A stretch of 38,516 nt of DNA from a virus. Under the pieces are notes generated by a model. It saw only the letters and a list, made by a program, of their open reading frames with translations. It did not search any database and had not been told where the DNA came from. Below, piece by piece: positions 1-6,508 of this stretch (position 1 is its first letter; each line of letters opens with the position of its first letter). Location of the stretch: the IMG/VR virus record IMGVR_UViG_3300047470_000133, positions 1 through 38,516 of that record; one strand, written 5' to 3'. The translations under genes were made by a program, and so were the position numbers.

Positions 1-56
1 GCGGGCATGACCATGCCGCTGTACTTAACCTTGTCGCCCGTCTTGAACTCCGCCAT
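1..56 (-). CDS. Partial small protein, truncated at window edge
   Basis: Only the first 18 codons are present. The ATG is at 54-56 and is preceded on the minus strand by AAGGAGAGAG, a strong ribosome binding site about 4-5 bases away. The visible peptide begins MAEFKTGDKVKYSG, which resembles the start of many small phage proteins with a single beta-barrel fold, but too little is visible to assign a family. It lies downstream of the Gp3-like gene and is probably the next gene in that transcript. Confidence 0.6.
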   Translation of the reverse strand, partial: MAEFKTGDKVKYSGMVMP

Positions 57-100
57 ATTCTCTCTCCTTGGATCGCATTCGGGACGGAAGATGTACGCCA

Positions 101-286
101 CTAGGAAAACTCCGGATCACCCGACGGCTCAGGGTCGTTCTGAAGTAGATGACGCCGGGAACGCTCGTATAGGACGTGCGGGCGATAGGAGGGGCGGAAG
201 GCCCAAAGGGGCTGGCTAACAAACTCATCAGAGCCGCTAGCCAGCACCTTGCGCACGTTCGCCGCCTGAACACCATTCAGCGGCAT
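101..286 (-). CDS. Hypothetical 61-residue protein
   Basis: This short frame begins at an ATG five bases after the stop codon of the Gp3-like gene. A GAGGAG sequence inside the end of that gene could serve as its ribosome binding site, at a rather long spacing. The protein is basic and aromatic in its second half and has no recognisable motif, membrane segment or cysteine pair. The tight spacing suggests co-transcription with the recombination directionality factor. No function can be assigned. A competing 83-residue frame overlaps it (25-276) and runs into the next gene's ribosome binding site, so the shorter one is preferred. Confidence 0.5.
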   Translation of the reverse strand: MPLNGVQAANVRKVLASGSDEFVSQPLWAFRPSYRPHVLYERSRRHLLQNDPEPSGDPEFS

Positions 287-291
287 GGGGG

Positions 292-1020
292 TTAACGCTC
301 CTCGGCGATCGCATCGTTGTACGAACCGAGCACCACAACGTTCGGCCAGTAGTAATCCACCGGGCCGTGAATCTTGCTGATGTACGAGACGTGCTCGATC
401 TCAAGTCGGCACAGTGCCGGGCCGTCGACAGCGTTAAGGGCATTCTTGATTTCGTGGATCACCTCAGCGAGGGACCACGCGGTAGCGATCAGCTTGCCCT
501 TACCGAGATCCTCACCGACACCAGCGAGCTTGAACTCAATGTTGATGCTCGGCTTAGGGCCACGGTTGTTGGACGCGCGGGCCTTACGCTCCTTGAGGGT
601 CTTCGGGCAACCACACGGCGCGCCCTTATCCTCCGGCAGTAGCGAGAACTCGCCGTCACACTCATGCGAGGGGCCACCAGGCCCACCCCACTGCACCAAC
701 TTGTCTTCAACGGCCTTAGAGCCGTCAATGACAACCTCAATGCTGTTCGTCTCGGTCAGGACGTGCCACGGCATAGCCTTAGCCGGGTCGAATTCCTCAG
801 ACTTACCGCCGAACAGCTCCGCGATTCCGTCCGTGATCTGCTCATCCTCGGCGACAACTCGCCAATTCGGGAGGCTGATTCCCTTCATGCGCTTCGGGTT
901 GCGCTCGTCGGGCACCTGCATGCCGGTACGGAACTGGAAAGCGGCACGCTCATACGTCGTGGTCTGTACCCGCTGAACCGGCTTAGCGTCGGGGTCGGTG
1001 TCAAAGATGCGAAGGGCCAT
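292..1020 (-). CDS. Gp3-like recombination directionality factor (candidate)
   Basis: The 242-residue protein starts at the ATG at 1018-1020, which follows CCGGGAG at 7 bases. A longer frame to 1107 has no ribosome binding site. The N-terminus (ALRIFDTDP, then a TTYERAAFQFRTG segment around residues 21-33) and a cysteine cluster (H119, C121, C136, C138) match my memory of the Gp3-like family. The founder, phiC31 Gp3, is about the same length and switches the large serine integrase from integration to excision. Such proteins usually lie in the early DNA-metabolism cluster, away from the integrase, as here next to a nuclease. The assignment rests on remembered family features, not an alignment. 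The other possibility is a single-strand-binding or annealing protein. Confidence 0.6.
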   Translation of the reverse strand: MALRIFDTDPDAKPVQRVQTTTYERAAFQFRTGMQVPDERNPKRMKGISLPNWRVVAEDEQITDGIAELFGGKSEEFDPAKAMPWHVLTETNSIEVVIDGSKAVEDKLVQWGGPGGPSHECDGEFSLLPEDKGAPCGCPKTLKERKARASNNRGPKPSINIEFKLAGVGEDLGKGKLIATAWSLAEVIHEIKNALNAVDGPALCRLEIEHVSYISKIHGPVDYYWPNVVVLGSYNDAIAEER

Positions 1021-1141
1021 ACGGATACTCCCGGAGTCTGTAATTAGGTCTGAAATGGAGGGAAGCGAGGGGCGGGGATCTCTCGGCCCTTTGGCCGGTC
1101 CAGCCACCCGCCGCCCCCCTCACTGCCACCTAGCGAGTCGG

Positions 1142-1981
1142 TTACCGCGCCGCTCGCCGCTGAGTGCCCGTCACCAGGTCATCGCCAGCGGACCAAATCG
1201 GATCCCCAAGAACAGTCTTGGAAACCTTGCGGTCCCACTCGAACGTTTCCCGCAGGTGAAGGAACTGGGCGAACACGTCCGCCTTATCGATCCGCACCGG
1301 CTTGAACGCGCAGACGTCCGGGGTGATGTGCAGCACCACAGCGCCGTCAAAGTCGGGCATGGGCTCGGCGACGCCGTCCGGGCTAATCACCTTGTCAGCG
1401 TGCGCGTAGGCGCTCATCTGTAGGGCCACGTCCGGGTATGTGTTCTTGCCCGTCTTCCAGTCAGCAATTACCAGGGCCGGTTCCCCGTCCGGCGCAGGCT
1501 TGCCGTTCTCGTCGAGACGCAGACGCAGGATGCCGTCAAACGATCCGGCGTACTGATGGGTGTCAGACCAGGCCACATCCTCGGCGCGGACTAGCTCGGG
1601 CTGGACAGCGTCAAGGAACTCGCCAAAGTGGCGCTTGTACGGGTCCATATCGCGGGACACGTAGCCGACTCGCTCGCCCCTGATCATGCGCTCGAACAGG
1701 TCGTGTGCCTCAGAGCCGATGTCGCTGCGTTCCTTGGTGTACCGGCGGGATGCTCCGCTCACGTACTGAACGGCCCCCGCCCGGCCTCCCCGGTCAACCA
1801 TCTGCTGAATGAATTCGATCGAATCCACAGCGAGTTCCGCAGCCATCTTCGCGGCCCAGAATGTGAGGAACGGCTTAGGGAGCATGCCGACGATGCTGGT
1901 TACGCCGGGCAGCTTCACGGCGGGATTGTCGGTGTCGAAATAGAAGCGCGGGCCCTTGCCCTCGGTCGTCTTGATAGCCAC
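1142..1981 (-). CDS. RecB/Cas4-like PD-(D/E)XK exonuclease
   Basis: This 279-residue protein has the full motif order of the RecB/Cas4 nuclease family: GSEAH with H93, GSFDG with D149, IADWKTGK with D174 and K176, and a QMSAYA motif with Q188 and Y192. The acidic residues and lysine form the metal-dependent cleavage site. In phages such nucleases process double-stranded ends for replication and recombination. The start is GTG, preceded by GAAAGGGG. It lies directly downstream of the 148-bp regulatory region at 2036-2183 and upstream of the Gp3-like gene, so the two probably form one transcript. There is no sign of the iron-sulfur cysteine set of true Cas4. Confidence 0.9.
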   Translation of the reverse strand: MAIKTTEGKGPRFYFDTDNPAVKLPGVTSIVGMLPKPFLTFWAAKMAAELAVDSIEFIQQMVDRGGRAGAVQYVSGASRRYTKERSDIGSEAHDLFERMIRGERVGYVSRDMDPYKRHFGEFLDAVQPELVRAEDVAWSDTHQYAGSFDGILRLRLDENGKPAPDGEPALVIADWKTGKNTYPDVALQMSAYAHADKVISPDGVAEPMPDFDGAVVLHITPDVCAFKPVRIDKADVFAQFLHLRETFEWDRKVSKTVLGDPIWSAGDDLVTGTQRRAAR

Positions 1982-2015
1982 TGGGGCCCCTTTCGTCGGT
2001 GCTTACAGCGACTAG

Positions 2016-2034
2016 GGAGCGCAAGGGTTGCCCG
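2016..2034 (-). promoter_or_regulatory. 19-bp AACCCTTGC motif, copy 1
   Basis: On the minus strand this reads CGGGCAACCCTTGCGCTCC and lies about 35 bases before the exonuclease start. It is the most diverged of the five copies in the window. It directly follows the long inverted-repeat region at 2036-2183, as copy 3 follows the homologous region near 24.5 kb. Whether it is a promoter element or a binding site cannot be told from sequence. Confidence 0.45.
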
Positions 2035-2035
2035 C

Positions 2036-2183
2036 ATGTATTTGTGTACGTGGTGCACCCAATCCCGGTATGCCTTAGGGAGTTCCTTAGAGATGTGTGA
2101 TTCGGGTACACCAAATACACAACTACACAAACAGCAGGTCAGGGGCTTGTTCGCTGATCCTTGGTGCTGGCCCAACTACACGC
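2036..2183 (-). repeat. 148-bp duplicated regulatory region, copy A
   Basis: This noncoding stretch is a diverged copy of 24514-24661. Both contain TGTATTTGTGTAC on the left and the near-inverse GTACACCAAATACA on the right (2037-2049 and 2106-2119 here). They also share ATCCCGGTAT, TTAGAGATG and TGTGATTCGGG between the arms, and CTACACA, CTTG, TCGCTG, TTGGT and CTACACGC to the right. The centre differs more than the arms. It lies upstream of the exonuclease and Gp3-like genes, so a shared control function is likely. It fills most of the space without genes between 1982 and 2268. Confidence 0.7.
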
Positions 2184-2210
2184 GGCCCTGTACGGCCGTC
2201 TGCGGGCATG

Positions 2211-2247
2211 AAAAAACCCCGCCGGGTCACGGGGACCTAGCGGGGTT
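2211..2247 (-). terminator. Rho-independent terminator
   Basis: The arms AACCCCGC and GCGGGGTT form an 8-bp stem, followed on the minus strand by a run of six T residues. It lies 22 bases after the zinc-finger gene that ends at 2269 and insulates it from the regulatory region of the exonuclease. Confidence 0.85.
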
Positions 2248-2268
2248 GAGAGGGGCTGAGAGGGCCTA

Positions 2269-2529
2269 TCAGGGGCGTGCGTGCCGCAAGCAGTAGGCGG
2301 CGCCATGCTGAGGGCCACTGTCACACTCAGGGGCAGCGCACGTAACAGTGTCCACGTACGCAGCCTCGGTCTGGCAGTACGCACACCACTTGCGCGTCAC
2401 GGGGTCTTGTTGCCCCTCGGTCCACCAGGACGTTAGACGCGCGCCGCAGAGTGCCTTGTGCTTGTTGGTCCCGCTGGTCACGTGGTCTAGCTCATCGTCC
2501 GGGCCGATACCGAACTGGTAGGTGTTCAC
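2269..2529 (-). CDS. Hypothetical cysteine-rich (zinc-binding?) protein
   Basis: The 86-residue protein starts at a GTG that overlaps the stop of the preceding gene as GTGA, a usual sign of translational coupling. An in-frame ATG 18 bases upstream is the alternative. It carries an ALCGAR cysteine, a WCAYC pair and a C-terminal CAAPEC-x-YCLRH cluster, which suggests one or two structural zinc sites. Small zinc-knuckle proteins of this type are common in actinophages and have no known role. It is the last gene before the terminator at 2211-2247. Confidence 0.7.
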   Translation of the reverse strand: MNTYQFGIGPDDELDHVTSGTNKHKALCGARLTSWWTEGQQDPVTRKWCAYCQTEAAYVDTVTCAAPECDSGPQHGAAYCLRHARP

Positions 2530-2708
2530 TGCTGCTTCAACTCCCATGCGCGGGTCTCGTGCTTGCAGCCGGAACACGTCGGATCACCGGAACCGCCGAC
2601 GGGGTACGTGGGGCGCTGTCCGCAGTAGGTGTCTCCGCCAGACTTGGGCGCCGCGTGAATGAAACCATCGTCGGCTGTCTCGAACAGCATCCAGGGACGA
2701 TCCGTCAT
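2526..2708 (-). CDS. Small zinc-ribbon-like protein
   Basis: The 60-residue protein starts with an ATG overlapping the previous stop (ATGA) and ends overlapping the next start (GTGA), so three genes are chained by coupling. YCGQRP followed by CSGCKHE gives a C-x16-C-x2-C-x-H pattern, suitable for one zinc ion. It has no transmembrane segment or known domain. The two neighbouring cysteine-rich proteins may work together, but that is inference from position only. Confidence 0.65.
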   Translation of the reverse strand: MTDRPWMLFETADDGFIHAAPKSGGDTYCGQRPTYPVGGSGDPTCSGCKHETRAWELKQQ

Positions 2709-2989
2709 GACTGGCTCTCTCCTAGCTTGTTGAGTTCATCTTTGAACGCTGACACCACGGACGGGGGCACCACCCGGTAGGACAGCCCCTTGAAGTCTTC
2801 CGGGGTCCCGTCCGCCAAACGCCGGGCCGTAGCTTCCCGGTCGCCCTTCCATCCGTGCATGGTCAGCAGCACCAGCAGATGCGCCGCCGCCGTCTCTGCA
2901 CTGTCCAACTCGCGCTGCCCGATAACAGCCCCGCTCTGAAGACTGACCACCCGGGCTGACCACGTGTCCACAACTAGTGCGCCTTTCAT
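2705..2989 (-). CDS. Hypothetical 94-residue protein
   Basis: The frame begins at ATG 2987-2989 just after a perfect 12-bp hairpin and has only a weak ribosome binding site. A GTG a few codons in, after AAAGG, is a possible alternative start. The protein is mixed alpha/beta, with a helical middle (SAETAAAHLLVLLTMHG) and no cysteines. No family is recognised. Its stop overlaps the ATG of the small zinc-ribbon gene, so the two are coupled. Confidence 0.6.
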   Translation of the reverse strand: MKGALVVDTWSARVVSLQSGAVIGQRELDSAETAAAHLLVLLTMHGWKGDREATARRLADGTPEDFKGLSYRVVPPSVVSAFKDELNKLGESQS

Positions 2990-2995
2990 GGGAAG

Positions 2996-3024
2996 GGCCC
3001 CGGGTTCGCGATGAACCCGGGGCC
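2996..3024 (-). terminator. Strong intergenic hairpin
   Basis: GGCCCCGGGTTC and GAACCCGGGGCC form a perfect 12-bp stem with a 5-base loop. It sits between the 421-residue orphan (stop at 3036) and the next start at 2989. There is no T run on either side, so it may attenuate transcription or act as an RNA processing or stabilising element rather than a simple terminator. Confidence 0.6.
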
Positions 3025-3035
3025 TAGCGGTAGTC

Positions 3036-4301
3036 CTACAGACCGGCCTTAAGGGTGGCCAGCTCAGCGATCATGGCGTCAATCTGGGCCTTGAAGCTGT
3101 CACGCGCCGCGTCGTCATCCTTGGCCTTAGCAACGACCTTCTTAGCGCGCTCGATGTTGCTTTCCGCCTTAGCGAAGAACGCGCCGACCTGGTCTGCCGG
3201 GGTGGCCGCCTCGCTGGCGCCTTCACCCTCCGCGTCCGACTCGTCACTGTCGGTGTCGCCGTCCGTGTCCGCGTTCCGAGACTTTTCCAGCTCGTACCGG
3301 CTCATCAGCGGCACGCCGTAGTGCTCGGCCACGGCCTCGGAGACCGTCTGACCCTTGGACTTTTCCGAGCCCGTGATCAGCTCGAACCGCGCCGCCTCCG
3401 TCTCGTTGCTGTCCAGCTCGGCGAGGTACTCAGCGCGGACCGTCGGCATGGCGTTCTGCACGCTCTTCTGAAGCTTGGCAACGTGCTGCTTGGCCTCATC
3501 CTCGCTCAGCTCGCTGTCAGCAAGGAACAGCTTCCCGGCCTCCGCGTACATGTCCTGGCTCGCCTGCCGGGCACCCTTGGACGTGGCCTTGATGTCGGGC
3601 ACGCCGGTCTTATCGGTCATCCGGACACGCATGCCCAGCAGGATTCGGGCGATGTCGGTTGCCATGTTCGAGAACTTGATGTGCGTACGCACACCCTCCG
3701 CGAACAGCTTTGCACCCTGCGTAACCAGGTCCTGGACACCCTCGGCGGCGTGGTAGTCCTCGGTCGAGAGCTTGACTACCTCCGCCTTGACCGGCTTGGG
3801 CTCCGGCTTCTCCACGGCCTTAGCGGCAGCGCGGTACGCGTCGCGAGAGTCCTGCTTGTACTTCGCCCACGTCTTCTTAGGCTCGACCGGCGCGTTACCC
3901 CGGGACGGGAGGCCGGAAATCAGCGCCTCGGTCTCGTCCACCAGTTCCTTCGCACCGTCCTCGTTGTCAGCCTCAACGAGCGAGGGCAGGCGCTCGATGT
4001 TCGCCGCGATCTGCTCAATCGTTGCGCTGTGGTCCGTAGCCATGTCGCTGCTCCCCTTGCTAGCGGCCCCCCGGGCGGTGGCCTTGAGGCGGCTCACAAT
4101 ACCGGCGGCGTCAACCCGGGTCAAGTCAGAATCGCCGATCTTCTCAGCCTCCTTGCGGATGACCAGGCACAGCGCGCAGAGGGTTGCAACCGTGACACCC
4201 TCGGCCGGAACAGCTTCCGCAACCTTGGGGCCGCAGATCGAAACGCCGGGCGTAGCCGGGGCGATGATGTGGATCATCTTCTTGTTGCGGCCGTACTCCA
4301 T
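3036..4301 (-). CDS. Hypothetical 421-residue protein with N-terminal cysteine motif
   Basis: The ATG at 4299-4301 follows AGGGGAGTCACC, a good ribosome binding site. The longer frame to 4448 would run back through the promoter at 4342-4392 and is rejected. Residues about 9-45 carry HIIAPATPG, a single CGPK cysteine and a CALC pair, possibly a small metal-binding unit. The rest is mostly helical and charged, with likely coiled-coil stretches and an acidic, low-complexity part (repeated D/S/E) around residue 360. No enzyme motif is seen. It has its own promoter-operator and a terminator upstream, so it is controlled as a separate unit. Its size makes it one of the largest orphan genes here. 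Confidence 0.75.
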   Translation of the reverse strand: MEYGRNKKMIHIIAPATPGVSICGPKVAEAVPAEGVTVATLCALCLVIRKEAEKIGDSDLTRVDAAGIVSRLKATARGAASKGSSDMATDHSATIEQIAANIERLPSLVEADNEDGAKELVDETEALISGLPSRGNAPVEPKKTWAKYKQDSRDAYRAAAKAVEKPEPKPVKAEVVKLSTEDYHAAEGVQDLVTQGAKLFAEGVRTHIKFSNMATDIARILLGMRVRMTDKTGVPDIKATSKGARQASQDMYAEAGKLFLADSELSEDEAKQHVAKLQKSVQNAMPTVRAEYLAELDSNETEAARFELITGSEKSKGQTVSEAVAEHYGVPLMSRYELEKSRNADTDGDTDSDESDAEGEGASEAATPADQVGAFFAKAESNIERAKKVVAKAKDDDAARDSFKAQIDAMIAELATLKAGL

Positions 4302-4341
4302 GGTGACTCCCCTTGTTGCTGCCGTTGTGCTGACAGGTGGA

Positions 4342-4392
4342 ACGCTAAGGCACCGGAGGGGCCCGCACAACCCACATACTGAAAAGAGTAGG
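4342..4392 (-). promoter_or_regulatory. Promoter with abutting dyad operator (gene at 4301)
   Basis: On the minus strand the dyad CATACT-GAAAAG-AGTAGG (plus sense, 4375-4392) is followed by a -35 box TTGTGC (4365-4370), 17 bases, and a -10 box TAGCGT (4342-4347). The layout matches the five cassettes between 28.6 and 30.8 kb, though the downstream leader is more diverged. The outer arms pair imperfectly in this copy. Confidence 0.65.
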
Positions 4393-4417
4393 TACCCGGC
4401 CCGCCCCCGGAACGCAG

Positions 4418-4460
4418 AAAACCCCCCTTGACCTGCGCAGATGCACAAGCCAAGAGGGGT
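4418..4460 (-). terminator. Rho-independent terminator
   Basis: On the minus strand ACCCCTCTTG pairs with CAAGGGGGGT, with one G-T pair, and is followed by TTTTC. It lies just after the stop of the dNMP kinase and before the next promoter, so it ends the late/lysis transcript or the kinase transcript. Confidence 0.8.
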
Positions 4461-4469
4461 GAAAGATTT

Positions 4470-5018
4470 CTAGCGAGAGGTCAGCGCATCGGCACGCAGC
4501 GCTAGGTCTGCGAGGGTTCCGACGTTGTAGATCAGGGAATCAACCGGGTAGTTGTCGAGCGCCGTTTCGCTGTCATGCGCTGAGGCACCGTCGGGAAGGG
4601 GTGCAGTGTCAGGCCGGACGATGCGCACGATCCGGAAACCGCGCACCCTCAGGGCCTCGGCCTCATTGGGGTACCGGACATCCGAGACGACGACCGGCGA
4701 CCAAATGCCAGCGATGACGTCCAGCGCGGCAGTCACCCAAAACCCGGCGTCCATCCCCCGCACGGTTTGCCCAGTGTGCTGCAAGAGACGCCGCACTTCC
4801 GGGTAGTTGTCCTTTGCGTAGTCCCAACCCACGTCAGCGATCAGCGCTTGCAGCCGGACCGTAACCCCGTAGCCCGTGGGCACGTACGGGTTCATGTCCA
4901 GTAGTGCTGCCTTGAGCGGATCGGCGAACGCGACTCGCGTATAGCCCTGTGCGACTAGCCGGGCCGCAACGGTGTCTTTGCCGCTACGTGCCCGGCCAAT
5001 CAGTGCAATGTCCGCCAT
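4470..5018 (-). CDS. Deoxynucleoside monophosphate kinase
   Basis: The 182-residue protein opens with IALIGRARSGKDTVAARL, a P-loop (G8 to T16) of the phage dNMP kinase type. It continues with a FADPLKAAL lid-like segment, an LLQHTGQTVRG segment and VVVSDVRYPNEAEAL. This order is typical of T4 gp1-like kinases, which phosphorylate dNMPs to supply nucleotides for replication. Its ATG follows CAGGGAGAGACC. It sits after the lysis genes, outside the main nucleotide cluster, and is preceded by copy 2 of the 19-bp motif. It ends at a terminator and is probably its own transcription unit. Confidence 0.87.
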   Translation of the reverse strand: MADIALIGRARSGKDTVAARLVAQGYTRVAFADPLKAALLDMNPYVPTGYGVTVRLQALIADVGWDYAKDNYPEVRRLLQHTGQTVRGMDAGFWVTAALDVIAGIWSPVVVSDVRYPNEAEALRVRGFRIVRIVRPDTAPLPDGASAHDSETALDNYPVDSLIYNVGTLADLALRADALTSR

Positions 5019-5060
5019 GGTCTCTCCCTGCGTAGGTGGGGCAGCTACTACACGGGGAGA

Positions 5061-5086
5061 GCAAGGGTTTCCTAGGCGCCTAGGAA
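5061..5086 (-). promoter_or_regulatory. 19-bp motif copy 2 joined to an 18-bp palindrome
   Basis: GGAAACCCTTGCTCTCC (minus sense) lies about 40 bases before the dNMP kinase ATG. It overlaps a perfect palindrome, TTCCTAGGCGCCTAGGAA (5069-5086), which also contains the stop codon of the preceding membrane protein. The palindrome could fold into a terminator-like stem for the upstream gene. The motif probably serves the kinase. Confidence 0.5.
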
Positions 5087-5260
5087 GAGCCGGACCACCT
5101 TCACGACGTCGTCAACGGGGAATCCCGGGAAGTAGCGGGACAGCAGCGGAAGCGCCACCAGGACACCCGCCGCAATCTTCCTGCGGTTGCGCCAGACATA
5201 CGCCCCGGCGTCTAGTGCCATCTGCTTTAGCGGACCGTTCTCGGCGCTGTGGTCGCCCAT
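5072..5260 (-). CDS. Small membrane protein, holin-like
   Basis: The 62-residue protein has one hydrophobic segment (IAAGVLVALPLLSRYF, about residues 29-44) after a basic WRNRRK stretch, so the N-terminus probably stays inside. It starts at an ATG after AAGGAACAAC. Its place two genes after the endolysin suggests it helps form or regulate the membrane pore at lysis. The alternative is an unrelated small membrane protein, since only one membrane segment is visible. Confidence 0.65.
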   Translation of the reverse strand: MGDHSAENGPLKQMALDAGAYVWRNRRKIAAGVLVALPLLSRYFPGFPVDDVVKVVRLFLGA

Positions 5261-5355
5261 GTTGTTCCTTACGTAGAGTAAAAATTTGGGTTTCGGCCGG
5301 CATCGGGTGAACTATGCGAAATAGGACACGGCGGACACCGGCCACTTACAGAGCG

Positions 5356-5595
5356 CTACGCCCCTAGGGCCTTAGCGATGGTGATTCCGGCGCTGACAAT
5401 GGCGCCAACTGTCGCGGTCGGTACCGCGTACTTCCAACGTTCTACGGAACGGATGCGAGTCTCGTGATCGTCGAGCGTGGTTTGTACTGCCGCATTCGAC
5501 TGAACCAGCGAACGCACGTCATCCCGCAGACCTACGATTTGGTCATAGATTTCGCGCGCGCTGATGTTGACTCCTAGCGGGTCTTGCTCTGGCAT
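5356..5595 (-). CDS. Holin-like protein with coiled coil and C-terminal membrane segment
   Basis: The 79-residue protein has a heptad-like charged region (residues about 14-55, IYDQIVGLRDDVRSLV onward). One hydrophobic segment follows at the C-terminus (YAVPTATVGAIVSAGITIAKAL). This layout is common in actinophage lysis cassettes, where the protein is annotated as a holin or as a partner of one. It starts 13 bases after the endolysin stop, after GGGGGACTGGC. Two putative membrane proteins in a row could be a holin and its antagonist, but the sequence does not say which is which. Confidence 0.7.
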   Translation of the reverse strand: MPEQDPLGVNISAREIYDQIVGLRDDVRSLVQSNAAVQTTLDDHETRIRSVERWKYAVPTATVGAIVSAGITIAKALGA

Positions 5596-5607
5596 GCCAG
5601 TCCCCCG

Positions 5608-6432
5608 TTATGCGACGACAGAAAAGCCGTACTTAGCGCCTAGAGCCGTCAGCGTGGACTTACCGGGAATGCCGTCAGCATCCTTACCGCTGTAGCCGAG
5701 ACGCTTTTGCCACGCGGCGTAAGCCTTGACCGTGACAGTCCCGTAAGCACCGTCCGATGCGTAGGCCGCAGCGAGTAGGCCAGCGGACCGGAGTGCAGCC
5801 TCAACAATCTTGGTGTCAGACTCGTGCACACCCTTGCCCTGCGCCGCCTTAGGGTCAGCCTTAGCAGCGGCAACGATGTTCTTTAGCGACACCTTGCGCG
5901 TGGGAGCGGCAGGCTTAGGGGTCGTGGTCGAGCCACCAGCTAGAGCCTTAGCGCGCTTGAGGATCTCCGGAAGCTGAGCCACGATCTTGGAACCGGGGCA
6001 GGAAGTATGACCACCCCACGCAGCGCCACCCATCGCGTGATAACCCAGACCCGTACCGGAGGGGCCGGAAGCTAGCTGTAGCGGCACGCCGTGAACCTTG
6101 TGAGCCCACGCCAGCACTTCGGCGCAACGGTCCATCTGGGCGGACGTCAGCGAGTCGCCGCCCTGTCCCTCGTTCTCGACGCTGAGCCACGTCCGGTTGC
6201 CGCCAGCCTGCGCCCAAGCACGGTCCTTAGTGTCAACCCACTGGTACAGCGCGCCAGCCTTGCCGGTACCGAAGTGCGAGGATGCCTGAGCCTTAGGGTT
6301 GCGGAACCAAGAGTCCGTGCCAGCCAGCGAGCCAGCCATGATGTGAATCACGACGCCGCGAACGGAGTCCTGACCCCCGGCCGTGAAGTTGGCGGGAATG
6401 GGGCGCCAAGTAGCGCCAGTCATGCGAGACAT
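5608..6432 (-). CDS. Endolysin: N-acetylmuramoyl-L-alanine amidase with peptidoglycan-binding domain
   Basis: The start is the ATG at 6430-6432 after AAAGGACACTC, giving 274 residues. The first half is an Amidase_2/PGRP domain: VVIHIMAG supplies the first zinc histidine, SVENEG the conserved glutamate, and GYHAMGG with GHTSCPG the remaining zinc ligands. It cuts the amide bond between N-acetylmuramic acid and the stem peptide. A Thr/Pro-rich linker (about residues 165-180) leads to a C-terminal repeat with DGAYGTVTVKAYAAWQ and DGIPGKSTLTAL, the usual peptidoglycan-binding pattern. It has no signal peptide, so release through a holin is expected, consistent with the two small membrane proteins that follow. 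Confidence 0.93.
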   Translation of the reverse strand: MSRMTGATWRPIPANFTAGGQDSVRGVVIHIMAGSLAGTDSWFRNPKAQASSHFGTGKAGALYQWVDTKDRAWAQAGGNRTWLSVENEGQGGDSLTSAQMDRCAEVLAWAHKVHGVPLQLASGPSGTGLGYHAMGGAAWGGHTSCPGSKIVAQLPEILKRAKALAGGSTTTPKPAAPTRKVSLKNIVAAAKADPKAAQGKGVHESDTKIVEAALRSAGLLAAAYASDGAYGTVTVKAYAAWQKRLGYSGKDADGIPGKSTLTALGAKYGFSVVA

Positions 6433-6452
6433 GAGTGTCCTTTCATGATGGA

Positions 6453-6496
6453 GCCCCGCCGGGCACCTACTCATTTCAGTAGGTCACCCGACGGGG
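6453..6496 (-). repeat. Dispersed dyad, copy 2, within a large hairpin
   Basis: The core CCTACT-CATTTC-AGTAGG (6466-6483) is nested in a longer stem in which GCCCCG.CCGG pairs with CCGG-type sequence on the far side (6453-6458 with 6491-6496). It lies between the tail-spike stop and the endolysin start. No promoter boxes follow it, and no T run, so it is either a roadblock-type operator or an RNA element. Confidence 0.65.
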
Positions 6497-6508
6497 CCGG
6501 GAAGGTGA

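Noticed and set aside
3321-4382. Plus-strand frame of 353 codons
   Set aside because: It lies antisense to the 421-residue gene and its promoter, with Leu/Arg-rich composition typical of a shadow frame in GC-rich DNA and no ribosome binding site.
4302-4448. Longer N-terminus for the 421-residue gene
   Set aside because: It would translate the -35, -10 and dyad; the ATG at 4301 has a proper ribosome binding site.
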